A stretch of DNA of 53,849 nucleotides from Candidatus Nitromaritima sp. SCGC AAA288-L16 (GCA_000372225.1 AQTY01000009.1:3963-57811), one strand, 5' to 3'; shown: positions 41,953 to 51,710, counted from the first letter of the stretch. A program made the numbers and translations. Notes: generated by a model from the sequence alone, not told the origin.

Positions 41953-44553
41953 TTAAACATCTATGTTTTGTACTTCCAAAGCATTATCTTGGATGAATTT
42001 TCGTCTTGGCTCGACTTCTTCCCCCATAAGCTTGGTGAACAATTCATCGGATTCGTACAGGTTTTCAGCTCGAACCTGCAGAAGAACTCGGTTTTCAGGG
42101 TCCATCGTCGTTTCCCAAAGTTGCTGTGGATTCATCTCACCCAGACCCTTATAACGCTGAATCGCCATTCCTTTTTTTGCTGTCTCTAAAATAATTTCCA
42201 AGAGATCATGCTTGGATTCGGCATTCACCGTCTCCGTACCGTTGACTAATTGGAATGGTGGATGATCTATCTTTCTTAGTGGCTCATAGACCTCAAGAAT
42301 TTTTTGCATAATTATAGAATTCACAAATTCAGAATTAAAATCGATTTTAAATTCTCTTCCTTGATCTTGACCCAGCATGATCAACTCAAACAGTTCATTT
42401 GTAGAATCAAAATTTACCTGTAAAGAAACATCTTTAACCTTTGAGTTTAGGTTAATCTTATTTTGATTGTGGGCTGTTTTTGCAATTATGTTCTCTGGGC
42501 TTGTTTTATCAAGTTCTAAGTTGAACCGTTTTAATTTGTTTTCCACGTCCCACTTAAGCTCACTCCCCTTTAAGAATTGAATAGGTAGGTTCAGGTGTTT
42601 GCCGTTAAAATCTATCTCTTTTTTGTTTTTTTCATTGATTAATTCGGTAAACAATTCCACCGTAACCTCAATGAGTTTCTCGATAGATTGAAAACATTGG
42701 CTATCAACGTTGAGTTTAACTAAACCATTTAAAATTCTTTTTGGGATATCATTTTTTACGACCCGACGGAAATAGTCCTCGTAGCGAACTAGATGATTTA
42801 CCAACTCGATGAGTTCTTTTCCGGAATACGTTTTTCCACCATTGCCTTGAGCTTTAACTTCCATCGTCTCTGTTCCTTGTTCAACTAAAAATTGGAACAA
42901 GGCTTTCTCGTCTTTTAGATATTTTTCCTTTTTCCCTTTTTTTATTTTGAATAAAGGTGGTTGTGCAATATAGAGGTTCCCTGCTTTCACAAGAGCTTCC
43001 ATTTGCCGATAAAAAAAGGTCAGAAGCAAAGTCCTAATATGGGCCCCGTCTACGTCCGCATCAGTCATAATTATTACTTTATGGTAGCGAAGCTTTTCTA
43101 GCTCAAAGTCCGACTTGATCCCCGTTCCTAAGGCTGTTATGAGAGTTCTGATTTCGTCGCTGGCAAGCATTTTATCGTCGCGAGCTTTTTCTACATTAAG
43201 GATTTTTCCCTTAATAGGCAAAATGGCCTGAAACCTACGATCTCTTCCTTGCTTGGCTGAACCTCCAGCTGAATCTCCTTCGACAATATATACTTCACAA
43301 AGAGATGGGTCTTTTTCCGAACAGTCCGCTAGTTTTCCAGGCAAAGCACTTATTTCTAGGGCATTTTTTCGCCGGACTAAATCTTTTGCCTTTTTTGCCG
43401 CTTCCCTTGCGGTAGCAGCACTGATAGCTTTGGATACTATTGTTTTAGCTATACTTGGCTGTTCTTCAAACAGTTGTCCGAGCTGGTCATTGACAATTTG
43501 CTCAACCATACCTTTTACTTCTGTATTTCCTAGTTTTCCCTTGGTTTGTCCTTCAAATTGAGGCTCAGGTATTTTTATACTTAAAACAGCGATTAGACCT
43601 TCCCTTACATCCTCTCCTGTAAGACTAATATCCCCATTTTTGAGCATTTTATTTTGAATTGCATAACTATTAATCGTTCGTGTAAGTGCCGAACGGAATC
43701 CGCTTAGATGCGTACCCCCATCTCGTGTATTAACATTGTTAACAAAAGTAAAAACCTCTTCGTTATATCCATCGTTATACATTAGCGCTAACTCTAAAAG
43801 TCCGTCTTCTTTCTCCCGTTGGATATATATAGGTTCAGCGTGCAGAGTTTTTTTATTTTCACTAAGATGCTTTAAAAAAGAAACAATTCCACCCTCGTAA
43901 TAAAATTCATTATCTTTACCATCACGCTCATCATGAAAGTGTATCTTTAATCCCTTATTTAGAAACGAAAGTTCTCGCAATCGATTTGAAAGAGCGTCAT
44001 AACCAAAACTTAATTCTGTAAAAATTGTCGAATCTGGCACAAACGTTATTTTCGTTCCCGTTGTTTCAGTTTTTCCGGTTTTTTGAAGAGCTGTTAACGG
44101 TTTTCCTTTCTCGTATTTTTGAAAGTAGATCCGTCCTCCCCGCTTTATCTCTAAGGATAAATTAACAGACAGGGCATTAACGACTGAGACACCTACCCCA
44201 TGCAGTCCTGCTGATACCTGGTATGTATTTTGATCGAATTTACCTCCCGCATGAAGTATTGTCATCACTACCTCTGCAGCTGAAACCTTTTTATCAGGAT
44301 GTATATCCACTGGGATACCACGACCATCATCCGACACCGTTACGCTATTATCTATATGGATAGTAACTTCTATAATAGAACAATGTCCTGCTATTGCTTC
44401 GTCGACACTATTGTCCACTAACTCAAAAACTAGGTGGTTTAAACCATCGACACCTGTACTCCCTATATACATTGCAGGGCGTTTCCTTACCGCTTCAAGT
44501 CCTTCTAAAATTTTTATGTTTGTCGAATCGTAAGCTTTTTGTGGTTGAGTCAT
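41953..44553 (-). CDS. gyrB: DNA gyrase subunit B
   Basis: An 866-residue protein. GHKL ATPase: ELVDNSVDEAIAGHC, DDGRGIPVDIHPDKK, AGGKFDQNTYQVSAGLHGVG. Transducer and Toprim domains: EGDSAGGSAKQGRDRRFQAI, PIKGKILNVEKA, DADVDGAHIRTLLLTFFYR. C-terminus: QRYKGLGEMNPQQLWETTMD. It is longer than the 640-residue Gram-positive type because of an insert of roughly 170-220 residues after the Toprim domain, as in Proteobacteria. It is downstream of dnaA on the same strand. Confidence 0.97.
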   Translation of the reverse strand: MTQPQKAYDSTNIKILEGLEAVRKRPAMYIGSTGVDGLNHLVFELVDNSVDEAIAGHCSIIEVTIHIDNSVTVSDDGRGIPVDIHPDKKVSAAEVVMTILHAGGKFDQNTYQVSAGLHGVGVSVVNALSVNLSLEIKRGGRIYFQKYEKGKPLTALQKTGKTETTGTKITFVPDSTIFTELSFGYDALSNRLRELSFLNKGLKIHFHDERDGKDNEFYYEGGIVSFLKHLSENKKTLHAEPIYIQREKEDGLLELALMYNDGYNEEVFTFVNNVNTRDGGTHLSGFRSALTRTINSYAIQNKMLKNGDISLTGEDVREGLIAVLSIKIPEPQFEGQTKGKLGNTEVKGMVEQIVNDQLGQLFEEQPSIAKTIVSKAISAATAREAAKKAKDLVRRKNALEISALPGKLADCSEKDPSLCEVYIVEGDSAGGSAKQGRDRRFQAILPIKGKILNVEKARDDKMLASDEIRTLITALGTGIKSDFELEKLRYHKVIIMTDADVDGAHIRTLLLTFFYRQMEALVKAGNLYIAQPPLFKIKKGKKEKYLKDEKALFQFLVEQGTETMEVKAQGNGGKTYSGKELIELVNHLVRYEDYFRRVVKNDIPKRILNGLVKLNVDSQCFQSIEKLIEVTVELFTELINEKNKKEIDFNGKHLNLPIQFLKGSELKWDVENKLKRFNLELDKTSPENIIAKTAHNQNKINLNSKVKDVSLQVNFDSTNELFELIMLGQDQGREFKIDFNSEFVNSIIMQKILEVYEPLRKIDHPPFQLVNGTETVNAESKHDLLEIILETAKKGMAIQRYKGLGEMNPQQLWETTMDPENRVLLQVRAENLYESDELFTKLMGEEVEPRRKFIQDNALEVQNIDV

Positions 44554-44765
44554 TTATAAAGAAATCCCAATTACTATTAATATTACTTTTTAAAATAATA
44601 AATAAACCTAGTAGTAGTAGTAGAGCCTGTAAATATGTGGAAAACCGTGTAACACTCTGAGATATTTGTTAGAAAATTTTCTCTTGAGATGTTAGTTAAA
44701 ATTTTAATTTTAACTTTATGTGGGGGGTTTCTATCACGACTACATTATACCTTAAACGTGAGTGT
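44554..44765. other. dnaA-gyrB intergenic region, possible DnaA box
   Basis: 212 AT-rich bases. TGTGGAAAA (44636-44644; complement TTTTCCACA) fits the relaxed DnaA-box pattern TTWTNCACA. A GTA triplet run lies at about 44610. There is only one good box, so this is weak evidence for an origin. Confidence 0.3.
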
Positions 44766-46151
44766 TTATTCATTCTTTTTAACAATGTTTTTAAGGGTTT
44801 TTCCACTTTCAATATTACTGATGATAATATTGACAACTTTTTTTAAGTCATTGTTTTTATTAATAAGTGCTGAGATTTTTTTGTTGGCAAAAATGACGGT
44901 CGTATGATCTTTGCCGCCGAATTGACGGCCAATTTCCGGAAGGGAAAGTTTAGTATGTGTGCGACTCAAATACATAGCAATTTGACGCGGAATAGATATG
45001 TTGCGGGATCGTTTTTTAGATTTTAAATCTGATATTTTTATTTCGAAGTGCTCTGTTACAGCAGCCATGATGGTGGCTATATTAAAATTCCTATTTGTAT
45101 CGCATATGAATTCCTGCAACACTTCTTTGGCTAGCTCCAGATTGATTATTCGACTAGTAAATGAAGCATAAGCGATAACGCGTAAAAGTAGTCCTTCTAG
45201 TTCTCTAATATTTGTTTTTATGTTGCTAGCTATAAAAGATGCGACATCTTCAGGTATCAATTGATTGTGTGCTTCGGCTTTTTTATAGATAATTGCAATT
45301 TTTGTTTCAAGGTCGGGTGGTTCAATGTCCGCAACCAACCCTGCCTCAAATCGTGAGCGCAACCTCTCTTCAACACGGTGTAGCTCTTTAGGATAGCTAT
45401 CGCTTGAAAGAATAACTTGTTTGTGTGTTTGATGAAGAGCATTGAACGTGTAAAAAAATTCTTCTTGCGTTCTTTCTTTTCCCGCTAAGAACTGAATATC
45501 GTCTACAAATAGAACATCTAACGGTCGATACCTATTCCTAAAGTTGGGCATATCATCTCGTTTTAAAGATTCAATAAGATCTACGGTAAAACTTTCGGCT
45601 GACAGGTATCGTATCTTTGCGCGAGAATCTTTTGCTAAAATTGTATTACCCATCGCATGTAGTAGATGTGTTTTTCCTAGGCCAACGCCTCCGTATATGA
45701 ATAGAGGATTGTAAGTGACCTTTGGATTATCGGCGACTGATAAAGCCGCTGCATGAGCAAATTGGTTGCTTGATCCGACTATAAAGTTATCAAAATTATA
45801 TTTAGGATTGATCGTAGAAGACGGGGAAAAAGAAATGATGGGTTCTTTTTTATCGTCCTTCAGTTGAGGGGTTGCTGGTTCGTGTTGCTGATTCAATGTG
45901 TTGTCTTCTAGGGTAAAGATAATCTTGATTGCTGATTGGGTAAACGCATCAAGGGTGGATTGCATCATGTCCAAGTAGTTTTGTTCTAGACAATCTTTAT
46001 AAAAAGTATTTGGTACGGTTAAGATTAGTTCGTGTGCTGTTATGGAATGCAACCGTACGGGCTCAAACCAGGTGGAGTAGTTTTCGGCCGAGATTTTTTC
46101 TTTTATTCTAGCGCGACATTTGTTCCAAATATTGTCATCTATATTAGTCAC
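44766..46151 (-). CDS. dnaA: Chromosomal replication initiator DnaA
   Basis: A 461-residue protein. Domain I (residues 1-75, WNKCRARIKEKISAENYSTW) contacts helicase. A variable linker leads to the AAA+ domain: Walker A GGVGLGKTHLLHAMGN (154-169), Walker B LFVDDIQFLAGKERTQEE, sensor and Arg-finger region RLRSRFEAGLVADIEPPDLE. The domain IV helix-turn-helix ends GRQFGGKDHTTVIFANKKI, the DnaA signature. It is divergent from etfB, with 211 bp between. Confidence 0.97.
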   Translation of the reverse strand: MTNIDDNIWNKCRARIKEKISAENYSTWFEPVRLHSITAHELILTVPNTFYKDCLEQNYLDMMQSTLDAFTQSAIKIIFTLEDNTLNQQHEPATPQLKDDKKEPIISFSPSSTINPKYNFDNFIVGSSNQFAHAAALSVADNPKVTYNPLFIYGGVGLGKTHLLHAMGNTILAKDSRAKIRYLSAESFTVDLIESLKRDDMPNFRNRYRPLDVLFVDDIQFLAGKERTQEEFFYTFNALHQTHKQVILSSDSYPKELHRVEERLRSRFEAGLVADIEPPDLETKIAIIYKKAEAHNQLIPEDVASFIASNIKTNIRELEGLLLRVIAYASFTSRIINLELAKEVLQEFICDTNRNFNIATIMAAVTEHFEIKISDLKSKKRSRNISIPRQIAMYLSRTHTKLSLPEIGRQFGGKDHTTVIFANKKISALINKNNDLKKVVNIIISNIESGKTLKNIVKKNE

Positions 46152-46362
46152 GCAATAAGCCCGGAATTGGAGTTTTTTTCTGATTTTTTTAGTGGAGTCG
46201 AGGCATAATAATGAACGCGCTTTATTTTTACAATGGTTATTTTTTTCTTTTTTGTAAGTCTCGATTTAACAATTGTTTTTTTGTATTGGTTTCCTTTTTC
46301 ATGTAATTTTATTGTGTACAAGGTTCACAAAATTTTTAATTTAGATAATTTACTAAATTCTT
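46152..46362. other. dnaA-etfB divergent region, possible origin
   Basis: 211 bp of very AT-rich sequence between divergently oriented genes. One near-consensus DnaA box (TGTGTACAA, 46313-46321; complement TTGTACACA, one mismatch) stands before an AT-rich run 46328-46362. Strand switch at dnaA plus parS sites 3 kb away make a nearby oriC plausible, but a cluster of boxes is not seen. Confidence 0.3.
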
Positions 46363-47151
46363 ATGCGTATTCTTGTTTGCGTGAAACAAGTTATAGATAC
46401 AGCTGCACGGATTGAACTTAAAGACCACAAGGTTGATGGGGCTGGTTTGGCGAGGGTATTGAACCCCTACGATGAGTTTGCGTTAGAAGAAGCATTGAGG
46501 ATTCGCGAGCGAAATCCTGAGACAGAAGTTATTCTTGTCAGTCTTGGGCCGGAGTGTTTTCGAGACACCCTGCGAGCTGGTTTGGCAATGGGCGCTGATC
46601 GGGCGGTGCATTTACTGGATCCCCTGTTCGCCGAAGTGGACTCTTTGACCACCGCTTATTTATTAGGGCAAGCGGCTACTTCCCTTGGGTTTGATCTTAT
46701 TTTTTGTGGTAGACAGGCAGTTGATGATGATATGGCGCAGATCGGACCAGCTGTTGCGGTTTATCTCCAGATTCCTTGTATAACCGTTCTGACTAAACTT
46801 GAGTTTTCAGAGGACTGGGACCGGGTAGTGGCTACTAGACAAATAGAAGGGGGCTCCGAGATTATAGAATCTCCGTTGCCTGTTCTTTGTACCTGTCAGA
46901 AGGGATTAAACCAACCTCGCCTACCTTCCCTTAAAGGAATTATGGCTGCCAAAAAAAAAGAAATAGAAATTATCGATGCTAATGCACTAGCCTTTGCGCC
47001 AAATGAAAGGTGCGCTCCAGCTGCTACTTTGAATCAAACGCGATTGAGCTTGCCGGACCGACGAGGTAAGAGGAAAATAATTGATGGATCTACTAACGAT
47101 GCGGTTATGCAATTGGTAAAGATTTTGCGAGAACAAGAAAAAGTGGTGTAG
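46363..47151 (+). CDS. etfB: Electron transfer flavoprotein beta subunit
   Basis: A 262-residue protein. N-terminus MRILVCVKQVIDTAARIELK, LNPYDEFALEEALRI, GLAMGADRAVHLLDP and the family signature region DLIFCGRQAVDDDMAQIGP, with a C-terminal anchor helix. EtfB binds AMP and docks dehydrogenases; together with EtfA (FAD) it passes electrons to the membrane. etfA follows after a small membrane-protein gene. Confidence 0.96.
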   Translation: MRILVCVKQVIDTAARIELKDHKVDGAGLARVLNPYDEFALEEALRIRERNPETEVILVSLGPECFRDTLRAGLAMGADRAVHLLDPLFAEVDSLTTAYLLGQAATSLGFDLIFCGRQAVDDDMAQIGPAVAVYLQIPCITVLTKLEFSEDWDRVVATRQIEGGSEIIESPLPVLCTCQKGLNQPRLPSLKGIMAAKKKEIEIIDANALAFAPNERCAPAATLNQTRLSLPDRRGKRKIIDGSTNDAVMQLVKILREQEKVV

Positions 47152-47205
47152 ACTGGCTTGCAGTAAATTAGTGATTATCAACTGACGAACATGTAATGAA
47201 ATTTT

Positions 47206-47409
47206 ATGCAAACTACCAAACCCGAACGTGAAACATCTTCCCAACCACTCCAGCGGATCAAGCTCTTTGGTTCCAAGTACAAGGGCGAAATAGGTCTCGG
47301 TTTTCTCATTCTTTATGTCTTTTTACTTGGTCTTGGTACGGTGGGCGAGGTCTGGGACGTTGAGTGGATACTTGACCTGCCAATTTTTCGCCCCCCTGGT
47401 AAATACTAG
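47206..47409 (+). CDS. Small single-pass membrane protein between etfB and etfA
   Basis: A 67-residue protein. A polar, basic N-terminus (residues 1-26) is followed by one transmembrane helix (EIGLGFLILYVFLLGLGTVG) and a short Trp-rich periplasmic end (EVWDVEWILDLPIFRPPG). No good Shine-Dalgarno was seen. It is not a standard part of etf operons. Its position suggests a membrane anchor or adaptor for the flavoprotein, which is inference only. Confidence 0.55.
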   Translation: MQTTKPERETSSQPLQRIKLFGSKYKGEIGLGFLILYVFLLGLGTVGEVWDVEWILDLPIFRPPGKY

Positions 47410-47574
47410 GTTCCTTACAAAAAGTAATCATTCTTAACTTAACATAATTAATATTATCCAAAACAGGCCAATATTAATATGTGACAAAGACGGATTGTTT
47501 GCTATGTACCAACCTCTGAGTTATTTTTCTCTCTTCAACTTGACTTTATTTCTTAATTTGAGCCTACATAACGT

Positions 47575-48576
47575 ATGAACACAGTCAAGAGGATTTTGGT
47601 AATAGTTGAATCAGGTGAAACCGGTATTAAGCCCTGTGCTTTTGAAACGGTCCATGCCGCTCGACTTTTGGCGGACTCTTTGGGGGGTACCGTTGATGCT
47701 TTGTGCCTTGGATTGGAGAAGGCTCAGGCAGATTCCCTTGTTCATTGGGGTGCCGATTATGTAAAAATCATTGAGAATCCCCTTTTTAGAGCGGTTACTT
47801 TGGAGCAAGCGCTTCTAATCATTGAGCCCCTAGTTAATTCAGAGAAACCGTACGCGGTTTTATTTTCGGCAACAACTCATGGAAAAGAACTTGCGGCTTC
47901 TTTATCCGCCAAGTTGAATGTTGGTTTGGCCACGGATTGTATTTCTATCGAGGTCGGGGAACAGGGAGAAATTATGGTTCGACGTCCGGTTTACGCCGGC
48001 AAAGCCATTTCTCACCTCATTTTACAAGGCTCAGGTCCCCATCTTTTGAGTTTGCGGCAAAACGTCTTTCGGGGTTCCAGCCCAGACACTTCTCGCATAG
48101 GAAAAGTGGAGTTACTGGATCTTAATATTCCTGATGATCAGTTAGTCCTTAAGATTCAAGATGTTGTAAGGGAGACAGGAAGCCAGTTGGACGTTACAGA
48201 AGCACGGGTCATCGTTTCCGGAGGGTTAGGCATGCAGCAGCGAGAAAACTTCAAACTTTTGGAGGATTTGGCTCTGGTACTTCAAGGTGCTGTAGGTGCT
48301 AGCAGACCTGTGGTGGATAATGGGTGGAGAAAATATTCCAACCAGATAGGCCAGACAGGACGTACGGTTCAACCCGATTTATATATAGCATGTGGTATTT
48401 CAGGTGCGGTACAACATCTTGCCGGAATGTCTGCAGCCAAGTGCATTGTTGCGATAAACAAAGATGCCAACGCCCCCATTTTTTCTGTAGCCGACTATGG
48501 GATAGTTGGAGATGCTTTGGAGATCCTTCCCCTGATAACTGAAGAATTTCGCAGGGCCCTTGGTTCCGCAAATTGA
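47575..48576 (+). CDS. etfA: Electron transfer flavoprotein alpha subunit
   Basis: A 333-residue protein. Variable N-terminal domain, then the FAD-binding C-terminal half: VSGGLGMQQRENFKLLEDLA, AVGASRPVVDNGW, QIGQTGRTVQPDLYIACGIS, GAVQHLAGM and VAINKDANAPIFSVADYGIV. FAD here accepts electrons that leave through EtfB contacts. It is downstream of etfB by 423 bp with the small membrane gene between; no separate promoter was identified. Confidence 0.96.
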   Translation: MNTVKRILVIVESGETGIKPCAFETVHAARLLADSLGGTVDALCLGLEKAQADSLVHWGADYVKIIENPLFRAVTLEQALLIIEPLVNSEKPYAVLFSATTHGKELAASLSAKLNVGLATDCISIEVGEQGEIMVRRPVYAGKAISHLILQGSGPHLLSLRQNVFRGSSPDTSRIGKVELLDLNIPDDQLVLKIQDVVRETGSQLDVTEARVIVSGGLGMQQRENFKLLEDLALVLQGAVGASRPVVDNGWRKYSNQIGQTGRTVQPDLYIACGISGAVQHLAGMSAAKCIVAINKDANAPIFSVADYGIVGDALEILPLITEEFRRALGSAN

Positions 48577-48612
48577 TTAGATTGTCTTCAATCAGGCTAA
48601 CCCCTATTTTTT

Positions 48613-49257
48613 ATGAAAAATCGTCTAATTGAGCTCTTAAGTGATGATTTAATTGATCTAGATTTAGATACTTCACCAGAGTTGGCAGCTGAACAACTGA
48701 TTCTTTATTTGATGGAATGGAAACGCTGGAACGCAAAAATCAACCTGACGGCGGAACACGACGAATTATCTGTCATAAACAAACACATTTATGAATCCCT
48801 TCAATACGCTCGAGTTATTTCACCAACCGGGTCGCTGGTAGACATTGGGAGCGGGGCGGGTTTCCCAGGCATACCCGTTAAGATCATTCGCCCGAAGTTG
48901 GAGATTAGTCTCGTTGAGAGCCAGCGAAAAAGGGCAAATTTTCTTAAAGCAGCTATTCGTTCCATTAAATTGTCGAAAATTCAGTGTGTTCATGGGCGGG
49001 TGACCGATTTTCCGGAATTGATCAAAAAATATGATTTTGTGACCCTGCGGCACGTACTCGAACCACACTTAAGCTTGCAATTAGGGGCAGGCCTTTTAAG
49101 TCTTGGTGGCAGTTTAATTTTGCAGACCAGTTTTAACCACTCTTTTCAACTCGATTTTCTGGATTCCCTTAGGCTTTCGCCTGTTAATGAGATTTTTTTT
49201 GAACGATCAGGCAGCTCACATTCTAAAATCATGTTTTTTAAGCGAAATTCCAGCTAA
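48613..49257 (+). CDS. rsmG: 16S rRNA (guanine-527-N7)-methyltransferase RsmG
   Basis: A 214-residue protein. WKRWNAKINLTAEHDE, the SAM loop SLVDIGSGAGFPGIPVKII and LVESQRKRANFLKA are hallmark GidB/RsmG segments. It methylates 16S G527 and is usually next to parA-parB near the origin, as here. Confidence 0.96.
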   Translation: MKNRLIELLSDDLIDLDLDTSPELAAEQLILYLMEWKRWNAKINLTAEHDELSVINKHIYESLQYARVISPTGSLVDIGSGAGFPGIPVKIIRPKLEISLVESQRKRANFLKAAIRSIKLSKIQCVHGRVTDFPELIKKYDFVTLRHVLEPHLSLQLGAGLLSLGGSLILQTSFNHSFQLDFLDSLRLSPVNEIFFERSGSSHSKIMFFKRNSS

Positions 49258-49286
49258 TTTATTTATCTGGGCAATGATCCGACACT

Positions 49287-49302
49287 TGTTCCACGTGAAA
49301 CA
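49287..49302 (+). promoter_or_regulatory. parS centromere site 1
   Basis: TGTTCCACGTGAAACA, a match to the bacterial parS consensus. It is the exact reverse complement of the site at 49337-49352. Both lie between rsmG and parA. Confidence 0.92.
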
Positions 49303-49336
49303 TGTTTAGTTTTTATTTTCGGTATACAATAGCTAG

Positions 49337-49352
49337 TGTTTCACGTGGAACA
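49337..49352 (-). promoter_or_regulatory. parS centromere site 2
   Basis: TGTTTCACGTGGAACA on the plus strand, so identical to site 1 on the other strand. Start-to-start spacing is 50 bp. ParB is expected to load here as a CTP-dependent clamp. Confidence 0.92.
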
Positions 49353-49432
49353 GGCGCGTTAAGGTTAGAAATTATATGAGGTTTATGCTAGTCTGCTCTT
49401 AAAAGTTGGTTTTTCTGGAGAGCTACCGGTTT

Positions 49433-50287
49433 ATGGGAAAAATAATAAGCGTTGCGAATCAGAAAGGTGGGGTTGGGAAAACTACGACGGCTGTTAATCT
49501 TGCTGCTTGCCTGGCCTTATCTGGAAGGAAAGTCCTAGTGGTTGATATGGATCCTCAGGGCAATGCCTCAAGTGGGCTTGGCGTTAATCTTAGGGCAAAC
49601 CAAAAGGGGGTTTACGAATTATTAGGGGATGAAGCCTACCTTGATCAGGTTATTTATCCCACAGAAATTGATACTCTAAAAATTATTCCTTCAAACGCGG
49701 ATTTAGCTGGCGCTGAAATTGAGTTAGTTGATAGGGATCACAGGGAAAAAATTCTTAGCTTGGCTTTAAATGGAGCGAATGAAGAATATGAATTTATTGT
49801 TATAGATTGCCCCCCTTCCTTGGGTCTTCTCACTCTTAATGCGCTGACAGCGTCACAGTCTGTTCTTATCCCTATGCAGTGCGAGTATTACTCTCTGCAG
49901 GGACTGGGCCACTTGCTAAAAACCTTACAACTAATAAAAAAATCAATAAATCCCAATCTTAAAGTAGAAGGCATACTCCTTACGATGTACGATAACCGAA
50001 CTCTATTAACGAGTCAGGTAGAAAATCAGGTGAAGAACTATTTTAGTGAATTTCTAATGAAAACTATTATTCCGAGGAATATCCGTCTGAGTGAAGCCCC
50101 AAGTCATGGCAAACCAATCGTTTTATATGCGAATAGATCAAAGGGTTCTGACTCGTATGTTGAATTAGCGCAGGAAGTAATTAAGCGGACAAAGGGCGAA
50201 ATGATTTCTCCTAGAACAGAGCCACAGGAAATTGCTTATGAAGAATGGATAAAGGAAAATAAACTCAGGGATTTTTCAAAAAAATAG
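49433..50287 (+). CDS. parA: Chromosome partitioning ATPase ParA
   Basis: 284 residues from ATG 49433, which has GGAG upstream; the TTG nine codons earlier would place non-conserved residues before the strand. Deviant Walker A KGGVGKTTTAVNLAA (11-25), MDPQGNASSGLG (switch I), VIDCPPSLGLLTLNA (Walker B). Soj/ParA length without an N-terminal HTH, so a chromosomal type. It segregates the origin with ParB. Confidence 0.96.
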   Translation: MGKIISVANQKGGVGKTTTAVNLAACLALSGRKVLVVDMDPQGNASSGLGVNLRANQKGVYELLGDEAYLDQVIYPTEIDTLKIIPSNADLAGAEIELVDRDHREKILSLALNGANEEYEFIVIDCPPSLGLLTLNALTASQSVLIPMQCEYYSLQGLGHLLKTLQLIKKSINPNLKVEGILLTMYDNRTLLTSQVENQVKNYFSEFLMKTIIPRNIRLSEAPSHGKPIVLYANRSKGSDSYVELAQEVIKRTKGEMISPRTEPQEIAYEEWIKENKLRDFSKK

Positions 50288-50336
50288 ATGATCTGATGCT
50301 ATCATCCAATACAACACGAGAAGAGAGAATTTCAAT

Positions 50337-51191
50337 ATGAATCGAAAAGCTTTGGGGAAGGGGATTGAAGCTTTAATTCCTAGTTTTGAGCATAGCACGT
50401 CCGAGAGCGAAGACACAACTGGATCGGTCGATCTATTGATTGATGAAATAGTTCCTAACCCTTTGCAACCTAGAAAACATTTTAATGACCAGCAACTTGA
50501 AGAGCTTGAAAATTCGATAAGGGAACATGGAGTGATTCAGCCTGTTATAGTCCAAAAAGGTGAAAACTCTTATGAACTTATTGTTGGTGAACGTCGGTGG
50601 CGGGCTAGTAAAAAAATCGGGCTTAAAAAAATTCCAGCCATCGTGCGTGAAACGACTGATACGGAATCCCTTGAACTTGCTTTGATCGAAAACCTTAATA
50701 GACAAGATCTGAATCCTATTGAAGAGGCTGATGGTTATGCACGTTTAGCAAAAGATTTTAGACTTACTCAGGAAAAAATTTCTCAACGCATGGGAAAAAG
50801 CAGGGTGGCAGTAGCCAATACAATGAGGCTTCTTAAGCTGCCACGTCAAGTCAAAGAAGATATGATTGGCGGACGATTGACCATGGGACATGGACGCGCC
50901 CTATTAGGCCTAAAAAATGAAAAAGATATTGAAATTTTAAGGCGAAAAATAGTAAAACAATCGATGACTGTTCGGGAGACAGAGGCCGAGGTCAACCATC
51001 CTCATCAGAATATAGGAAGTTCATTAAGGGCAAAATCTAAAAAGGATATTTTTATTAAAAAATTGGAGATGGAGTTGGAGCGAAAATTAGGGACGAAAGT
51101 AGAAATTGCTCCGAGCAAAAAAGGTGGTAGGGTGCTAATCAAATATTATTCAGATGACGACCTAGAACGTATCCGGACATTATTTGTTTAA
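50337..51191 (+). CDS. parB: Chromosome partitioning protein ParB
   Basis: A 284-residue protein. The N-terminal ParA-contact stretch is ALGKGIEALIPS. The CTP-binding domain is EIVPNPLQPRKHFNDQQLEE through IVGERRWRASKKIG. The HTH that binds parS is in IEEADGYARLAKDFRLTQEK and MGKSRVAVANTMRLLKLP. A C-terminal dimer domain ends in a leucine-rich helix. It is 49 bp after parA. Confidence 0.96.
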   Translation: MNRKALGKGIEALIPSFEHSTSESEDTTGSVDLLIDEIVPNPLQPRKHFNDQQLEELENSIREHGVIQPVIVQKGENSYELIVGERRWRASKKIGLKKIPAIVRETTDTESLELALIENLNRQDLNPIEEADGYARLAKDFRLTQEKISQRMGKSRVAVANTMRLLKLPRQVKEDMIGGRLTMGHGRALLGLKNEKDIEILRRKIVKQSMTVRETEAEVNHPHQNIGSSLRAKSKKDIFIKKLEMELERKLGTKVEIAPSKKGGRVLIKYYSDDDLERIRTLFV

Positions 51192-51238
51192 ATTACGGAC
51201 AATTTATTTTTTATTGTTGTAGTAATGAGGAGATATAT

Positions 51239-51619
51239 ATGCTTCAAAAAAAAGAAGAATTGCCAATCAAAGCTTACCTTGGCTCAGATGCATTATTTAA
51301 AGGGACATTGAGTTTTGAAGGTACAGTGCGGATTGATGGGAAGTTTGAGGGCCAAGTAAATACGAACGATACTCTCGTTATAGGCGAGACTGGCGATATG
51401 AAAGCAGATGTAAAGGTAGGTACTCTTGTTTGCAAGGGGCAATTGAATGGATCGGTGGTAGCGTCGAAAAAAATCGAAATGCATTCTGCAAGTAAAATTA
51501 AAGCAGATATTCGGACACCTGCTTTGAGCATAGCATTAGGCGCTGTGCTTGACGGTCACTTAAATATGACAGGAGAAGAGAGCAAGAAAGTCGTTAACCT
51601 TGTACAGGAGAAAAAATAG
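51239..51619 (+). CDS. Bactofilin
   Basis: A 126-residue protein: one DUF583 beta-helix (residues 14-110) with GTLSFEGTVRIDGKFEGQVN and LVIGETGDMKADVKVGTLV, the repeated 'G.v.G.v' pattern of polymerising bactofilins, and short flexible ends. It forms membrane-associated filaments involved in cell shape or ParABS positioning in several phyla. Its place right after parAB supports a role in chromosome or polar organisation. Confidence 0.92.
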   Translation: MLQKKEELPIKAYLGSDALFKGTLSFEGTVRIDGKFEGQVNTNDTLVIGETGDMKADVKVGTLVCKGQLNGSVVASKKIEMHSASKIKADIRTPALSIALGAVLDGHLNMTGEESKKVVNLVQEKK

Positions 51620-51710
51620 ATTAGGTTTTATCGGGCTGGTAAATTATTTGCTTGCAGGTGCCCCGCATAATTTTTTAGTTGTTTTTTCAAAGCGCTTAAT
51701 ATGAATCAGA

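Noticed and set aside
44554..46362. Definite oriC call
   Set aside because: Only isolated DnaA-box-like 9-mers were seen on either side of dnaA, not a cluster; position inferred but not claimed.
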